Below are positions 32,753 to 41,894 of a stretch of DNA of 56,428 bases, piece by piece. The first letter of the stretch is position 1. Every line of letters begins with the position of its first letter. The DNA comes from an uncultured bacterium (GTDB lineage Bacteria; Cyanobacteriota; Vampirovibrionia; Gastranaerophilales; Gastranaerophilaceae). The stretch lies in NCBI GenBank assembly GCA_902777605.1, contig CACYUI010000008.1:1-56428 (forward strand). Reading direction: 5' to 3'. The translations under genes were made by a program, and so were the position numbers. The notes under the pieces were generated by a model, which was given only the letters and a program-made list of their open reading frames with translations, did no database searches and had not been told where the DNA came from.

Positions 32753-32780
32753 CTGCAAAGTTAAAAATATTTGTATGATT

Positions 32781-32799
32781 CCCTGAATTCATTTCAGGG
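32781..32799 (+). terminator. Short hairpin between two small genes
   Basis: CCCTGAA (32781-32787) / TTCAGGG (32793-32799) with a 5-nt loop, followed by TTTCGTG. The T-tract is poor; it may be a partial terminator or a processing hairpin just before the AAGGAGGATG Shine-Dalgarno of the next gene. Confidence 0.45.
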
Positions 32800-32820
32800 T
32801 TTCGTGTTAAGGAGGATGTT

Positions 32821-33018
32821 ATGTACCAAGTTTATATAGATAAGCCATCCTATTTTGAACCGGATATGGCTGCAGAGTTTAAAGATTTAGACAAAGCTAT
32901 AGAATTTGCAGAAAAGCAAAAAGCTGATGACGATGAAATCTCTTATACAATAGAAGAAACTAACGGTTGTGTTAATAGTTATGGTGAACAGATTACTACA
33001 GTTGTAAAAAGAGGTTAG
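32821..33018 (+). CDS. Hypothetical small acidic protein, 65 residues
   Basis: A strong AAGGAGGATGTT lies before ATG 32821. The protein is acidic and soluble (DLDKAIEFAEKQKADDDEISYTIEE), with no TM segment, and looks like a small alpha/beta domain. No family recognised. Its stop overlaps the stop of the convergent GT2 gene by 3-4 bp. The strong Shine-Dalgarno makes it likely to be a real gene despite its size. Confidence 0.7.
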   Translation: MYQVYIDKPSYFEPDMAAEFKDLDKAIEFAEKQKADDDEISYTIEETNGCVNSYGEQITTVVKRG

Positions 33019-33860
33019 TTTTTCTTATCAATATTTCTTTTGAAGATGGGAATAAAACCAAAAAGGTAATATTCGAGATAATTTTTATATTCTTTAATTT
33101 TAAGTACTAAAATATTTCCCCCAAAAATTTGGGTTTTGTTGATATGTCTTTCTTTGTCATTAAGCGTAAGATTATTATCATCAAAAAATTTAACTAATTC
33201 TTTTTTTGCATTATAAAAATCTTCTTGTTTTTTTTGAGAAGGCTTTGATTTTACTATAGAATTTGAATTGCGTCTGTAGTGATACATTGTGTTTGGTGTA
33301 GTAACAAGCTTTTCAGATTTGGCAAGTATATAAGGCATCCAAACCATATCTTCAAAATATACTCCGTTTCTGAACATGTTATTTTTTATAAGATTAGCTT
33401 TGTATAATTTATTCCACACATAACAAGAATTTGGGATATTACATATTTTTATTTTTTCATTTAATTCTGTATATGTTTCCTCTTCTGTATATTTAACTCT
33501 GTATTTAACCTCTCCTCTTAATATAGTGGCTGCAGCGATATCAGAGTTTGTTGATATTATAGAATTGTATAGTTTTTCATAAAAATCTAAATCAACCCAA
33601 TCGTCTGAATCAACAAAACCAATATATTCTCCTATTGCAGCGCTTATGCCTGTATTTCTCGCGGCAGACAGACCTTGATTTTCTTGTGTAATAATTTTTA
33701 TTTGCGGATATTTTTTTAATATTTCTAAAGAATTATCGGTTGAACCATCGTTAACACAGATAATTTCCATATCCTTAAATGTTTGATTTACAAGGCTATT
33801 TAAGCAATCCTCTAAATACGCAGAAGTATTATATACAGGAACAATTACACTGATTTTCAT
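33015..33860 (-). CDS. Family 2 glycosyltransferase
   Basis: 281 residues with the GT-A fold motifs: ISVIVPVYNTSAYLEDCLNS, CVNDGSTDNSLEI (UDP-binding Asp), AARNTGISAAIGEYIGFVDS with the catalytic-metal DSDD at about residue 90, and a late YHYRRNSNS. It transfers a sugar to a cell-surface glycan; donor and acceptor unknown. It is translationally coupled to the dCMP deaminase gene upstream through a TAATG overlap, an unrelated function. No TM helix, so likely peripheral at the membrane. Confidence 0.92.
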   Translation of the reverse strand: MKISVIVPVYNTSAYLEDCLNSLVNQTFKDMEIICVNDGSTDNSLEILKKYPQIKIITQENQGLSAARNTGISAAIGEYIGFVDSDDWVDLDFYEKLYNSIISTNSDIAAATILRGEVKYRVKYTEEETYTELNEKIKICNIPNSCYVWNKLYKANLIKNNMFRNGVYFEDMVWMPYILAKSEKLVTTPNTMYHYRRNSNSIVKSKPSQKKQEDFYNAKKELVKFFDDNNLTLNDKERHINKTQIFGGNILVLKIKEYKNYLEYYLFGFIPIFKRNIDKKN

Positions 33861-34321
33861 TAAACATTCACCAATTGCGGTTCTTCTAACTCTCGTTTTA
33901 TATCGGCAACCGATACATGCAAAATCTCTGAATTATCGTCTTTTTTTAAGTAAACATCAACAATTCCCGATTGAACGATAAATCTTTTACACAAAATGCA
34001 AATAAAATTATGCCCGTAAATATACATCGTAGCTCCCATGCATCTGTCTTGGCCTGCTTGTATAATTGCATTTTGTTCGGCATGTATTGATCTGCAAGTT
34101 TCGTAGCAAGTCCCTGATGGTATATTATTTTTTATTCTAAAACATTCACCACGTTCGTAGCAGGATTCGACACCGGAAGGTGTTCCGTTGTATCCCGTAG
34201 CTTTTATTTTTTTATCTTGTCCTACAATAACGGCTCCGACTTGTGCACGTAAACAATTAGAACGAGAAGAACAGGTCTTTGCCATATCTAAAAAATAATC
34301 GGTCCAAGATTTTATACCCAT
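33860..34321 (-). CDS. dCMP/CMP deaminase family protein
   Basis: 153 residues. Cytidine/deoxycytidylate deaminase fold with zinc ligands H80 and the catalytic E82 in SIHAEQNAI, and C108/C111 in the second motif. The usual PCxxC there is ICILC, so the proline is replaced. RAQVGAVIVGQDKKI is the conserved strand start and ATGYNGTPSG the substrate loop of dCMP deaminases. It would form dUMP for thymidylate synthesis. ComE-type deaminases share the fold, but the length and GYNGTPSG loop favour dCMP deaminase. AAGGAAATCC precedes the ATG. Coupled to the GT2 gene. Confidence 0.88.
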   Translation of the reverse strand: MGIKSWTDYFLDMAKTCSSRSNCLRAQVGAVIVGQDKKIKATGYNGTPSGVESCYERGECFRIKNNIPSGTCYETCRSIHAEQNAIIQAGQDRCMGATMYIYGHNFICILCKRFIVQSGIVDVYLKKDDNSEILHVSVADIKRELEEPQLVNV

Positions 34322-34500
34322 AAGGATTTCCTTTCAAAACTTCCTCTAATAATTATATATTAAATTTTATATAAAAAACTTTGCACAAAACAAATGTAAA
34401 GATTTGTAAACATGTTAAAACAAGCATGGCAATTATTTAAGAGAAAAAAACTTCATGTATATAAGGGAAATTTATAAGGTTAATTGAAAGGTAGGTATTT

Positions 34501-35751
34501 ATGACTCCGAATTATGGTTATGGTGCTATTGATTGGGCAGCTGTTGCTAATGATCCTTTTTGGAAATATTATCAGCAAAATAATTTAGGTTTTCGCAGTA
34601 CTCAACCATCTCAAAATCAAGCAGAGCAAGCATACCTTAAGGCTATGCAGGAAGCTGCTGCACAAGATACAACAAAAGCACAAAATATTGTGCCTGATTA
34701 TAAAGATATGCAACCTGAATCTTCAGGACTTAGCGGTTGGATAACTGGCGGATTAGGTGCTGCTGCCTTATTAACAGGTGCTGCAGCTATAAAAGGGCAT
34801 GGTAATATCTTTAAAGGTTTTAAATTAATGGGAGAATTTATCACAGGTAAAGCCGGCAAATTAAAGTCAAAAGTTGTAAATCAAAATCAAGGGAAGTTGG
34901 AAAATTTAGTTGCATTAAGAAATGCTGACGGAACATATTCATATTTAGTTCCGGGAGAAACAGTAACATTTAAGAAAGCAGATATAAACACTCCTGAAAA
35001 ATTACAAGAAATTGCCAATAAATATGGAATTGACTTAAAAGAATTGTTAGCATTTAAACAAGGAAATTCAACTCTCAAAAGCGGAGTATTTAAATATAAA
35101 GATAAAAATGATAAGGTTTTTGAAATAACTTTTGAAAATAACAAAATTACAAAAATAAAAGATCACAAAGATGATGTAACTTCATTATGGTTAGCTAAAG
35201 ATGCTAATTTGAATACCAAGGACAAAGAATTTTTAGCAGAACTTGAAGATTTTATTTCTAATGCTCAAAAAATGGAAAAAGGTTGGGCGAAAAACTTCGT
35301 ATCTTGCGATATCACAAGAACTTTAGGTGATAACATAGCAAAAATAAGTTATCAAAAAGGCACAAAACCTGTTGTAACAAGTTTAACAACACTGGAACAT
35401 TTAGGTCAAGATAACAAAGCTGTCAGAGCATGGTTACAAAATCATGAAGCGGAAAAAGAACTCTTTACAAACAAAACTTTTTTGGAAAAAGGCATTATTC
35501 CGGAAGGTGCAAAAGTAGAATATGCTGAAATTCCATACAAAGGTAAAATCTGCAGATTTGAAAATGGCAAGTTTAGAGGAATACAAGAAGTAGGCACAAA
35601 CGGAAAATATTATGCAAAAGGATCGAAGGATTGCGACTCTTTCCTATTAGATGAAGAAACAAATATAACAAAACTATATGAGAACTTCTTGAAAGGAAAT
35701 TTGCCAAAAGGAACAAACAAATCAGAAATAAAATTGAAATTGTCAGCATAA
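34501..35751 (+). CDS. Hypothetical protein, 416 residues, with a glycine/alanine-rich hydrophobic segment
   Basis: ATG 34501 follows AAAGGTAGGTATTT. The N-terminal about 75 residues are Gln/Asn-rich and low in complexity (PNYGYGAIDWAAVANDPFW). One hydrophobic stretch lies at about residues 80-100 (GWITGGLGAAALLTGAAAI), and the rest is soluble, Lys-rich and mixed alpha/beta. There is no signal peptide. I do not recognise a domain. It is monocistronic with a strong terminator. Such Asn/Gln-rich openings recur in secreted or surface-linked proteins of related gut bacteria, but that is pattern recall only. Confidence 0.7.
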   Translation: MTPNYGYGAIDWAAVANDPFWKYYQQNNLGFRSTQPSQNQAEQAYLKAMQEAAAQDTTKAQNIVPDYKDMQPESSGLSGWITGGLGAAALLTGAAAIKGHGNIFKGFKLMGEFITGKAGKLKSKVVNQNQGKLENLVALRNADGTYSYLVPGETVTFKKADINTPEKLQEIANKYGIDLKELLAFKQGNSTLKSGVFKYKDKNDKVFEITFENNKITKIKDHKDDVTSLWLAKDANLNTKDKEFLAELEDFISNAQKMEKGWAKNFVSCDITRTLGDNIAKISYQKGTKPVVTSLTTLEHLGQDNKAVRAWLQNHEAEKELFTNKTFLEKGIIPEGAKVEYAEIPYKGKICRFENGKFRGIQEVGTNGKYYAKGSKDCDSFLLDEETNITKLYENFLKGNLPKGTNKSEIKLKLSA

Positions 35752-35775
35752 TAGACTTTTTGAATAATAAAAACA

Positions 35776-35806
35776 GTCAGATAATGCAGTATTATCTGAC
35801 TTTTTT
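35776..35806 (+). terminator. Intrinsic terminator
   Basis: Stem GTCAGATAAT (35776-35785) / ATTATCTGAC (35791-35800), 5-nt loop, six Ts. It ends the gene at 34501-35751. Confidence 0.93.
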
Positions 35807-35846
35807 AGTATAAACTAATACGAACGAATGATATTATAATCAACTT

Positions 35847-35957
35847 ACTAAAGAAAATAATAAATATTCCGATATAACTGGTATGGAAAACCGAAGAGGT
35901 TTTTCATACCTCCTCCCCAAGTCTGGTAGCCGTTCTCTAAGAAACGGCTTTTTTTTG
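35847..35957 (+). ncRNA. Candidate small RNA with C-rich linker and intrinsic terminator
   Basis: In the gap between a terminator and a convergent gene lies a TATAAT (35835-35840). About 40 nt further on is a 13-bp hairpin (GGTATG-GAAAACC / GGTTTTT-CATACC, 35880-35892/35898-35910) with loop GAAGA. A C-rich single-stranded linker TCCTCCCCAAG follows, then a terminator AGCCGTT/AACGGCT (35928-35934/35943-35949) running into eight Ts. No ORF is present. The linker, with the end of the stem, spells ACCTCCTCCCC, which can pair with Shine-Dalgarno sequences such as AGGAGG. It resembles C-rich regulatory sRNAs in design; the family is not recognised and the 5' end is approximate. Confidence 0.5.
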
Positions 35958-35981
35958 TTTTAAAAGTAAATAATAACCGTT

Positions 35982-36812
35982 TTATGCGGTACTGTATTCA
36001 TTATAATATCCGAGGACTTTGTTAATATAGTCTCGGGTTTCATTTGGTCTGTTTTCAAAACCCTTTTTATTGAGGTTCCCGGAACCCCAATTATAAGCAG
36101 CAAGTATCATTTTTTTGTTTCCGTTATATTGCTTACTCAAATCACTTAACAATTGAATACCTGCTCTTATATTTTGTTCAGGATTATATACATCTGTAAC
36201 ACCATATTTTTTTGCAGTATCAGGCATTAATTGCATTAAACCTCTTGCCCTTCCATACTTGGTTGATATACCGGTGGCTCTTGGGTTAAAACGAGATTCT
36301 TGTTTAATTACCGCTTTAACAAAATTAGGGTCAACACCATATTGTTCTGAGTATTTGTTAATCAAGTTATTGTATTGTGTTGAGTCTTTATTGCTTAAGC
36401 GAGAAATATTGTGACTGTCATATTTTACAGGATTTTTTATTGTTGATTTTTGTGTTTCTGTTTTGCTACTTTGGGTTGTTTCTTCCGTTTTTTTACTTAA
36501 AGTAAAAGTATCTCCTATTTCTCCTTCATTTCTTGAATTATAGTATTTCATAAGATCAGAAATACTCGGAACATTAAATTGCATATTTGAAAAATCAAAC
36601 CCTCTATAAGCGCTCTGAGGTGGAGTCATGTCAAATATCGGCATAGATATTTGTGGCATTATGGGGAAGAAACCTCCTGTCATAAACGGGTTAGGAGAAT
36701 AATAGAGCAAATTTGTATTGCACCAGCATCCTCCCCAAAACGGGTTTAAGCCGAATGTTCCGAATGCAAATCCTCTTGCCATGCCGTTAAAGATATTACT
36801 GAATACGCTCAT
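35982..36812 (-). CDS. Lytic transglycosylase (SLT domain) protein
   Basis: 276 residues. The C-terminal about 125 residues are a soluble lytic transglycosylase domain: YGVDPNFVKAVIKQESRFNP with catalytic Glu in KQESRFNPRA, GLMQLMPDTAKKYGV, NPEQNIRAGIQLLSDL, and LAAYNWGSGN. The N-terminal about 150 residues are low-complexity (Gly/Pro/Phe-rich, then Ser/Thr/Lys-rich), and there is no clear signal peptide, which is odd for an enzyme that cleaves periplasmic peptidoglycan. The N-terminal region is hydrophobic enough (about 1-60) to raise a non-classical or membrane-linked route. It is preceded by AGGGAATAT at its ATG. Convergent with the small RNA candidate. Confidence 0.9.
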   Translation of the reverse strand: MSVFSNIFNGMARGFAFGTFGLNPFWGGCWCNTNLLYYSPNPFMTGGFFPIMPQISMPIFDMTPPQSAYRGFDFSNMQFNVPSISDLMKYYNSRNEGEIGDTFTLSKKTEETTQSSKTETQKSTIKNPVKYDSHNISRLSNKDSTQYNNLINKYSEQYGVDPNFVKAVIKQESRFNPRATGISTKYGRARGLMQLMPDTAKKYGVTDVYNPEQNIRAGIQLLSDLSKQYNGNKKMILAAYNWGSGNLNKKGFENRPNETRDYINKVLGYYNEYSTA

Positions 36813-36991
36813 AAATATTCCCTAAATATTCCCTATATTTATAAAGTCATGTTTTTAGCTATAATTGCCATGTTTTTACTTTTTATGTAAAGAATTGTAA
36901 ATTCGGTAGTATTTGAATTTATCAACTTCTTGCTAATTTCCAAATATCTAGATTTTCTGATATAATAAAAACTAGTTAAAGAGGGAGAAAT

Positions 36992-38863
36992 ATGAATAAA
37001 AATCAATCAGTAGGAATGTATATAATTTTAGGCATAATGGTATTGGCTTTTATATCCATGCTTTTTACAGGCCCAACTTCAAGTACGGAAGAACTTTCTT
37101 ATACAAACTTTGTTCAAAAAGTAGAAAATAATGAAATTAAAAGTGTAGATTTGGGAAAAGACTCTTTGATTGCTCTGCCAGTAAAACAACCAGAGGCTGA
37201 ACAAAAAGTAAAAAATCCTCTATATGGCGAGGTAAGAGCTCCTAAAAAACAATACAAGGTTATCCTTCCGGAAAACTCTGATATTTTAAGTAAACTTCAG
37301 GATAACAATGTAGAAATAGTTGCGCATAAAGCTGACTCGGGTTCCGCTTTTGGTTTAGGTTCATCATTTATTACTATATTGTTGGTTTTGGGGTTTATTT
37401 TTATAATTATCAAATCTATCCAAGCCGGTGGTGCTCAGGCGATGTCTTTTGGAAAAAGCAGAGCAAAAATGCTTATGGATAGTAAAGTTAAGACAACATT
37501 TAAAGATGTTGCAGGTATTGATGAAGAAAGAAAAGAATTAGAAGAAATTGTAGATTTTCTAAAACATAGTGATAAATATGTAAAATTGGGAGCAAAAATT
37601 CCTAAAGGAGTACTTTTGGTAGGTGCTCCGGGTACAGGAAAAACTCTTATGGCAAAAGCTGTTGCCGGAGAAGCAGGAGTTCCTTTTTTCTCAATAAGCG
37701 GTTCGGATTTTGTAGAAATGTTTGTTGGTGTTGGTGCATCTCGTGTAAGAGATTTGTTTGAACAAGCTAAAAAACATCAACCTTGTATTGTTTTTATAGA
37801 TGAAATTGATGCCGTAGGCCGTCAGCGTGGTGCGGGTTTAGGCGGCGGACATGATGAGAGAGAACAAACTCTAAACCAATTATTGGTTGAAATGGATGGG
37901 TTTGATGAAAATACTAATATTATTATTTTGGCTGCAACAAACAGACCTGATATTTTAGACAATGCCCTTTTAAGACCTGGGAGATTTGATAGACAAATTG
38001 TTATCAATAAGCCTGATGTTTTAGGAAGGGAACAGATACTCAATGTTCATGCAAAAAATAAACCTTTGTCAAAAGAGGTTGATATAAAAACCCTTGCAAA
38101 ACGCACTCCGGGATTTACGGGGGCAGATTTATCCAATCTTCTTAACGAAGCAGCGCTTTTGGCGGCAAGACACGATAAATCTGAGATAGAAATGCCGGAT
38201 TTAGAGGAAGCTATTGATAAGGTTATGGCTGGGCCTGAAAAGAAAAGCAGAATAATATCAGATGAAGAAAAAGAAAATACTGCATACCACGAAGTAGGTC
38301 ACGCTCTTTTAGCTAAATTGCTGAAAGATTGTGATCCTTTGCATAAAGTTTCTATAATTCCTCGCGGTATGGCGCTTGGTATAACTTTAACACTTCCTGA
38401 AAAAGATCATTTAACAATGAGGAAAAATCAATTGTTAGATAAAATCACGATGATATTAGGTGGTCGTGTAGCAGAAGAATTGATTTACGGCAAGGATAAT
38501 ATTACTACAGGCGCTTCAAATGATTTGGAAAAAGTTTCCGCTCTTGCAAGAAGCATGGTTACAACATACGGTATGAGCGACAAAATGGGTAATATGGCTT
38601 ACGGAAAAGATCAGGAACATGTATTTATGGGAAGAAATTTTGGAAATACTCGTGACTTTTCTGAAGAAATTGCCGCAGATATTGATAAAGAAGTTAAAAA
38701 GATTATTGATACACAATATGAGTATGCTAAAAATCTTTTAAATGAAAATAGAGATATGCTGGAACATATAGCAAAAAATCTTCTTGAAAAGGAAACTCTT
38801 GATGAAAAAGAATTTGAAGATTTGATGAATGATGTTCGAAATCAAAGAAACCAAAATTGCTAA
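36992..38863 (+). CDS. ftsH: ATP-dependent zinc metalloprotease FtsH
   Basis: 623 residues. Two TM helices (about 8-26 and 123-142) flank a short periplasmic domain; then the AAA domain: [20 protein letters not shown], Walker A GAPGTGKT, Walker B IVFIDEID, second-region [20 protein letters not shown], and the M41 protease zinc site HEVGH at residues 433-437. It degrades misfolded and regulatory membrane proteins. GAGGGAGAAAT supports the start. It heads a plus-strand run with a small membrane protein, PAP2 phosphatase and GT9 behind it. Confidence 0.97.
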   Translation: MNKNQSVGMYIILGIMVLAFISMLFTGPTSSTEELSYTNFVQKVENNEIKSVDLGKDSLIALPVKQPEAEQKVKNPLYGEVRAPKKQYKVILPENSDILSKLQDNNVEIVAHKADSGSAFGLGSSFITILLVLGFIFIIIKSIQAGGAQAMSFGKSRAKMLMDSKVKTTFKDVAGIDEERKELEEIVDFLKHSDKYVKLGAKIPKGVLLVGAPGTGKTLMAKAVAGEAGVPFFSISGSDFVEMFVGVGASRVRDLFEQAKKHQPCIVFIDEIDAVGRQRGAGLGGGHDEREQTLNQLLVEMDGFDENTNIIILAATNRPDILDNALLRPGRFDRQIVINKPDVLGREQILNVHAKNKPLSKEVDIKTLAKRTPGFTGADLSNLLNEAALLAARHDKSEIEMPDLEEAIDKVMAGPEKKSRIISDEEKENTAYHEVGHALLAKLLKDCDPLHKVSIIPRGMALGITLTLPEKDHLTMRKNQLLDKITMILGGRVAEELIYGKDNITTGASNDLEKVSALARSMVTTYGMSDKMGNMAYGKDQEHVFMGRNFGNTRDFSEEIAADIDKEVKKIIDTQYEYAKNLLNENRDMLEHIAKNLLEKETLDEKEFEDLMNDVRNQRNQNC

Positions 38864-38881
38864 ATATAGAAAGGAGAAAGT

Positions 38882-39361
38882 ATGGATAGAGATGATATAA
38901 TATTGCAAGAATACAAACTGTATACTGAGCAAAAAGAAAACTTTATAGATAGAAACTTTAGAACAAATCGTTTTTATATGATTGCAGTTGTTGTTATAGT
39001 ATTTTCTATGATTTATACAGGAAATGTGATTTTTCTGCATAAAATTTCTGCAACATTACTTTTTTCTTTTTTGGGAATTGCAGCCAGTGCATTATGGTGG
39101 ATGAATGTAGATTCTTATAATACATTGATTAAAATAAAATATTCAAATGTAATCGAAGCAATAGAAGAAAAAATGCCGGTTAAACCTTTCTCTGATGAAT
39201 ATAAAGGAATTGAAGAATTTCGTAAAAAGAAAGTTTTCATGTTTTCTGATATTCAAAAAACAATTGCTGCAATTATGGCTTTGTTTTTCTTTGCAGTTTG
39301 TGTAAGCGAGCTTACACCAATTGTTGTTGTTATTATAGATAAGGTTAAAGGGTTAATATAG
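38882..39361 (+). CDS. Small membrane protein, RipA-like octameric membrane protein family (tentative)
   Basis: 159 residues, two or more TM helices (about 34-52, 58-76, 128-152) and a cytoplasmic N terminus with EYKLYTEQKENFIDRNFRTNRFYM, a pattern I associate with the RipA-family octameric membrane protein. AAAGGAGAAAGT gives a firm start 19 bp after ftsH. The function of that family is unclear. It could be an FtsH-associated membrane factor, but only co-direction supports that. Confidence 0.55.
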   Translation: MDRDDIILQEYKLYTEQKENFIDRNFRTNRFYMIAVVVIVFSMIYTGNVIFLHKISATLLFSFLGIAASALWWMNVDSYNTLIKIKYSNVIEAIEEKMPVKPFSDEYKGIEEFRKKKVFMFSDIQKTIAAIMALFFFAVCVSELTPIVVVIIDKVKGLI

Positions 39362-39365
39362 CAAT

Positions 39366-39989
39366 ATGAAAAGCAAAGAAATTAGTACAGCTTTTAACTG
39401 GAATTGTGTTGTTTTATGCGTTACTTTGTTTGTCATTCTAACAATGTTAGTAATGTATATGCCAAATATAAGAACAATTGATGGAGAGATTTTGAATTCT
39501 ATTCGTAGTTGGTTATCGCCATATCCTTCCTATATTCCGCTATTTATTGGCAAATTTGGTATGGATTATGGTATGTTATGGCCTCAAATAGCTGCTGCCA
39601 GTGTCCTTGTTTCTCATAAGTTGTATACAAAAGCAACTTTGCTTGTAGTTTTTACTTATGGAACACTGGGGTTAAAAGAATTAATAAAAAATTATGTATG
39701 CAGAGAGCGCCCTCTTCCTGATTGTGAAGTAGGATTTAGTTTTCCTAGCGGTCATGCATCTCTATCAATGTGTTTTTATGGTATTTTAATTTATTTAGTT
39801 CACAGATATGTAGCAAACAGTTTTTTGAGAAATATTTTAATCTTTATATTCGGATTATGGATTTTCATTGTTTGTGTATCACGGATGTGGCTTGGTGTAC
39901 ACTTCCCGATTGATATTCTTGCAGGTGCTATTTTAGGTTTTATGATGGTTAACCTATATATCATCATCTGTAAAGTTCTTAAAAAGTAG
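39366..39989 (+). CDS. PAP2-family membrane phosphatase
   Basis: 207 residues, about six TM helices, with all three acid-phosphatase motifs: KNYVCRERPLP (K-x6-RP), FPSGHASL (PSGH) and SRMWLGVHFPIDI (SR-x5-H-x3-D). It dephosphorylates lipid phosphates such as undecaprenyl pyrophosphate or phosphatidic acid on the outer face of the inner membrane. It starts 5 bp after the preceding gene's stop and lies 10 bp before the GT9 gene, so it is in one operon with envelope functions. Confidence 0.92.
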   Translation: MKSKEISTAFNWNCVVLCVTLFVILTMLVMYMPNIRTIDGEILNSIRSWLSPYPSYIPLFIGKFGMDYGMLWPQIAAASVLVSHKLYTKATLLVVFTYGTLGLKELIKNYVCRERPLPDCEVGFSFPSGHASLSMCFYGILIYLVHRYVANSFLRNILIFIFGLWIFIVCVSRMWLGVHFPIDILAGAILGFMMVNLYIIICKVLKK

Positions 39990-39998
39990 GTTTTTAAT

Positions 39999-40985
39999 AT
40001 GAAAAAGGTTTTATTTATAAATTTCGGAGGCTTGGGTGATGAAATACTTTTTTTGCCTGCAATTATTTCTGTAAAAAAGGAGTTTCCGAATTCAAAAATT
40101 ACGCTTGCCCTCGAACCACGAAGCAAAGGAATAATAAATCTAACAGATGTAATTGATGAAACAATGTTCGCAGATATAAAAGGCAAGAACAAATACATAG
40201 AATTATTAAAATTATTATTTAAAATTTGGACAAAAAAGTTTGATGTTGTTGTATCGTCAGGAGGAAACAAGTTTATTTCAATATTTTTATTTTTGACATT
40301 TATAAAGGAAAGATACGGTTATAATACTGGTAAACTGAGCGAACTTCTGCTGACAAAAGCCATTACATTAAATAAGAATCAATATGCTGCAAAAATGTAC
40401 CATGATTTAGTAGAAAATTTGACTAAGCATAATACTGAGTTACCTCATATTAATGTAGAAAAAAAGTGTGCTGAACCTAACACTGTTCTTATTCATCCCG
40501 GTGTAAGTTTAATGAGCATAAAAAAGGGAATGGTAAAAACTGTTTCAGCAAAAATTTGGGCAGAAGTAGTTGAAAATTTAGCAGATAGAGGCAAGAAAGT
40601 TATTTTAGCAGGCGGTCCTGATGATAAAGAAACAATCGAGACAATTGAAAAGATTGTACCAAAGGAAAAATACATAAATTATTATGGCAGAACTAGAAAT
40701 TTAAAAGAATTGGCTGAACTTATATCAAGTGCAGAAAAGTTTTTATGCTCAGATTCTGCTCCTCTTCATATTGGAGTAGCACTTGGAGTAAAAACATATG
40801 TTATTTTTGGTTCAACCGATGATAAAAAATTGATTCCGCAAAATGATAAAGTTGTGCCTATAAAAAATGATTATAATTGCCCGATAAGACCATGCTTATG
40901 GGAAAGAAGACAAACAACCTGTGAAGAATTAGGATGTCTTAAAATTTCTCCTGATGACATTGTTGAAGCAGTTTTAAGCAAATAA
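39999..40985 (+). CDS. Family 9 glycosyltransferase, heptosyltransferase-like
   Basis: 328 residues, GT-B fold: VLFINFGGLGDEILFLPAI at the start (GD of the acceptor site), FDVVVSSGG, then VLIHPGVSL, VILAGGPDDKETI, NYYGRTRNLKELAELI, and CSDSAPLHIGVALGVKTYVIFGST, the nucleotide-binding D/H-containing motif of heptosyltransferases. It suggests a lipopolysaccharide core, hence an outer membrane. The C-terminal part carries four cysteines (NCPIRPCLWERRQTTCEELGC), as seen in several GT9 enzymes. Its 3' end overlaps the convergent csaB-like gene by 12 bp. Confidence 0.92.
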   Translation: MKKVLFINFGGLGDEILFLPAIISVKKEFPNSKITLALEPRSKGIINLTDVIDETMFADIKGKNKYIELLKLLFKIWTKKFDVVVSSGGNKFISIFLFLTFIKERYGYNTGKLSELLLTKAITLNKNQYAAKMYHDLVENLTKHNTELPHINVEKKCAEPNTVLIHPGVSLMSIKKGMVKTVSAKIWAEVVENLADRGKKVILAGGPDDKETIETIEKIVPKEKYINYYGRTRNLKELAELISSAEKFLCSDSAPLHIGVALGVKTYVIFGSTDDKKLIPQNDKVVPIKNDYNCPIRPCLWERRQTTCEELGCLKISPDDIVEAVLSK

Positions 40986-41894
40986 TTTATCAAATTCTTG
41001 ACTTATATCCTTTTGATTTAAGTTAATAATTGGGATATTATATTCTTCAGCCAGCTTTTCAACTTTCGGATCATAATTTATTGCAAGAGTTTTAACTCCG
41101 GATTTTATACCGACAACATTTGCGTGAAATCTCATTGCAATCAAGTATTCTAAATTTGAAATTGTTTCAAATACTTGATTTAATTCCAGTTTCGAAAGGA
41201 TTTCTACATCAATTCCCTTTGAAAAAATAAGTTGTTTAAATTTATTGCAGACCTCTAAGTCAATATCATCTTGTAATGATATTAATTTTATTTTTTTATC
41301 AGCGAATCTTTTTACTACTTCATTGGCAAGGATATTTAAAAAATCATCTGTAATTGTATTAAAAGATCTTAGTTGAATTCCTACACATCCTTTCGTATTT
41401 TTGTGTGGAATACTTAAATCTAATATAGGATCATTGACTAATTCTGAATGGATATTCCAACTTATTAGCAAATCTTGTGATTTTTTATCCCTGACGGTTA
41501 TTTTTGAACATCTTTTTAATGCAAATTTTGTTAATATTTGTCCTATTCTAGAATTTATAGGACCAATTCCTTGTGCAAAAATTTCAACTTTTTTCCCTAA
41601 AATTAGTGCTGTATAAATAACCATAAGATAATATATTAGGCTTTTAATGCTTGTAACATCTTGCAAAAGACTTCCACCTCCTGATATTAAAATATCAGCA
41701 TCTTTAATAGCATTGAAAAAATTGAACATACTGCAGGAATTTACAGAATGTATTTTAGCAGTTTTTGCAGGATTAGAAGAGATTAATGTTATTTTTTCGG
41801 CACCTTCATTTTTAAGCTTGTTTGTTAATACATGAGCAATTGCTTCGTCACCGAAGTTGTCAAAACCTATGTAGCCAGAAACTACATATTTCAT
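40974..41894 (-). CDS. csaB: Polysaccharide pyruvyl transferase, CsaB-like
   Basis: 306 residues. KYVVSGYIGFDNFGDEAIA (NFGDE motif), LISGGGSLLQDVTS, VEIFAQGIGPI, ITVRDKKSQDLL, and IAMRFHANVVGIKSG (catalytic His) match the pyruvyl-transferase family in order. It adds pyruvate from PEP to a cell-wall or surface polysaccharide, a modification that anchors S-layer proteins in several lineages and occurs in cyanobacteria. It is the third gene of a minus-strand operon after the KDPG aldolase and sugar kinase, with a 4-bp overlap to the kinase. Confidence 0.92.
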   Translation of the reverse strand: MKYVVSGYIGFDNFGDEAIAHVLTNKLKNEGAEKITLISSNPAKTAKIHSVNSCSMFNFFNAIKDADILISGGGSLLQDVTSIKSLIYYLMVIYTALILGKKVEIFAQGIGPINSRIGQILTKFALKRCSKITVRDKKSQDLLISWNIHSELVNDPILDLSIPHKNTKGCVGIQLRSFNTITDDFLNILANEVVKRFADKKIKLISLQDDIDLEVCNKFKQLIFSKGIDVEILSKLELNQVFETISNLEYLIAMRFHANVVGIKSGVKTLAINYDPKVEKLAEEYNIPIINLNQKDISQEFDKLFA

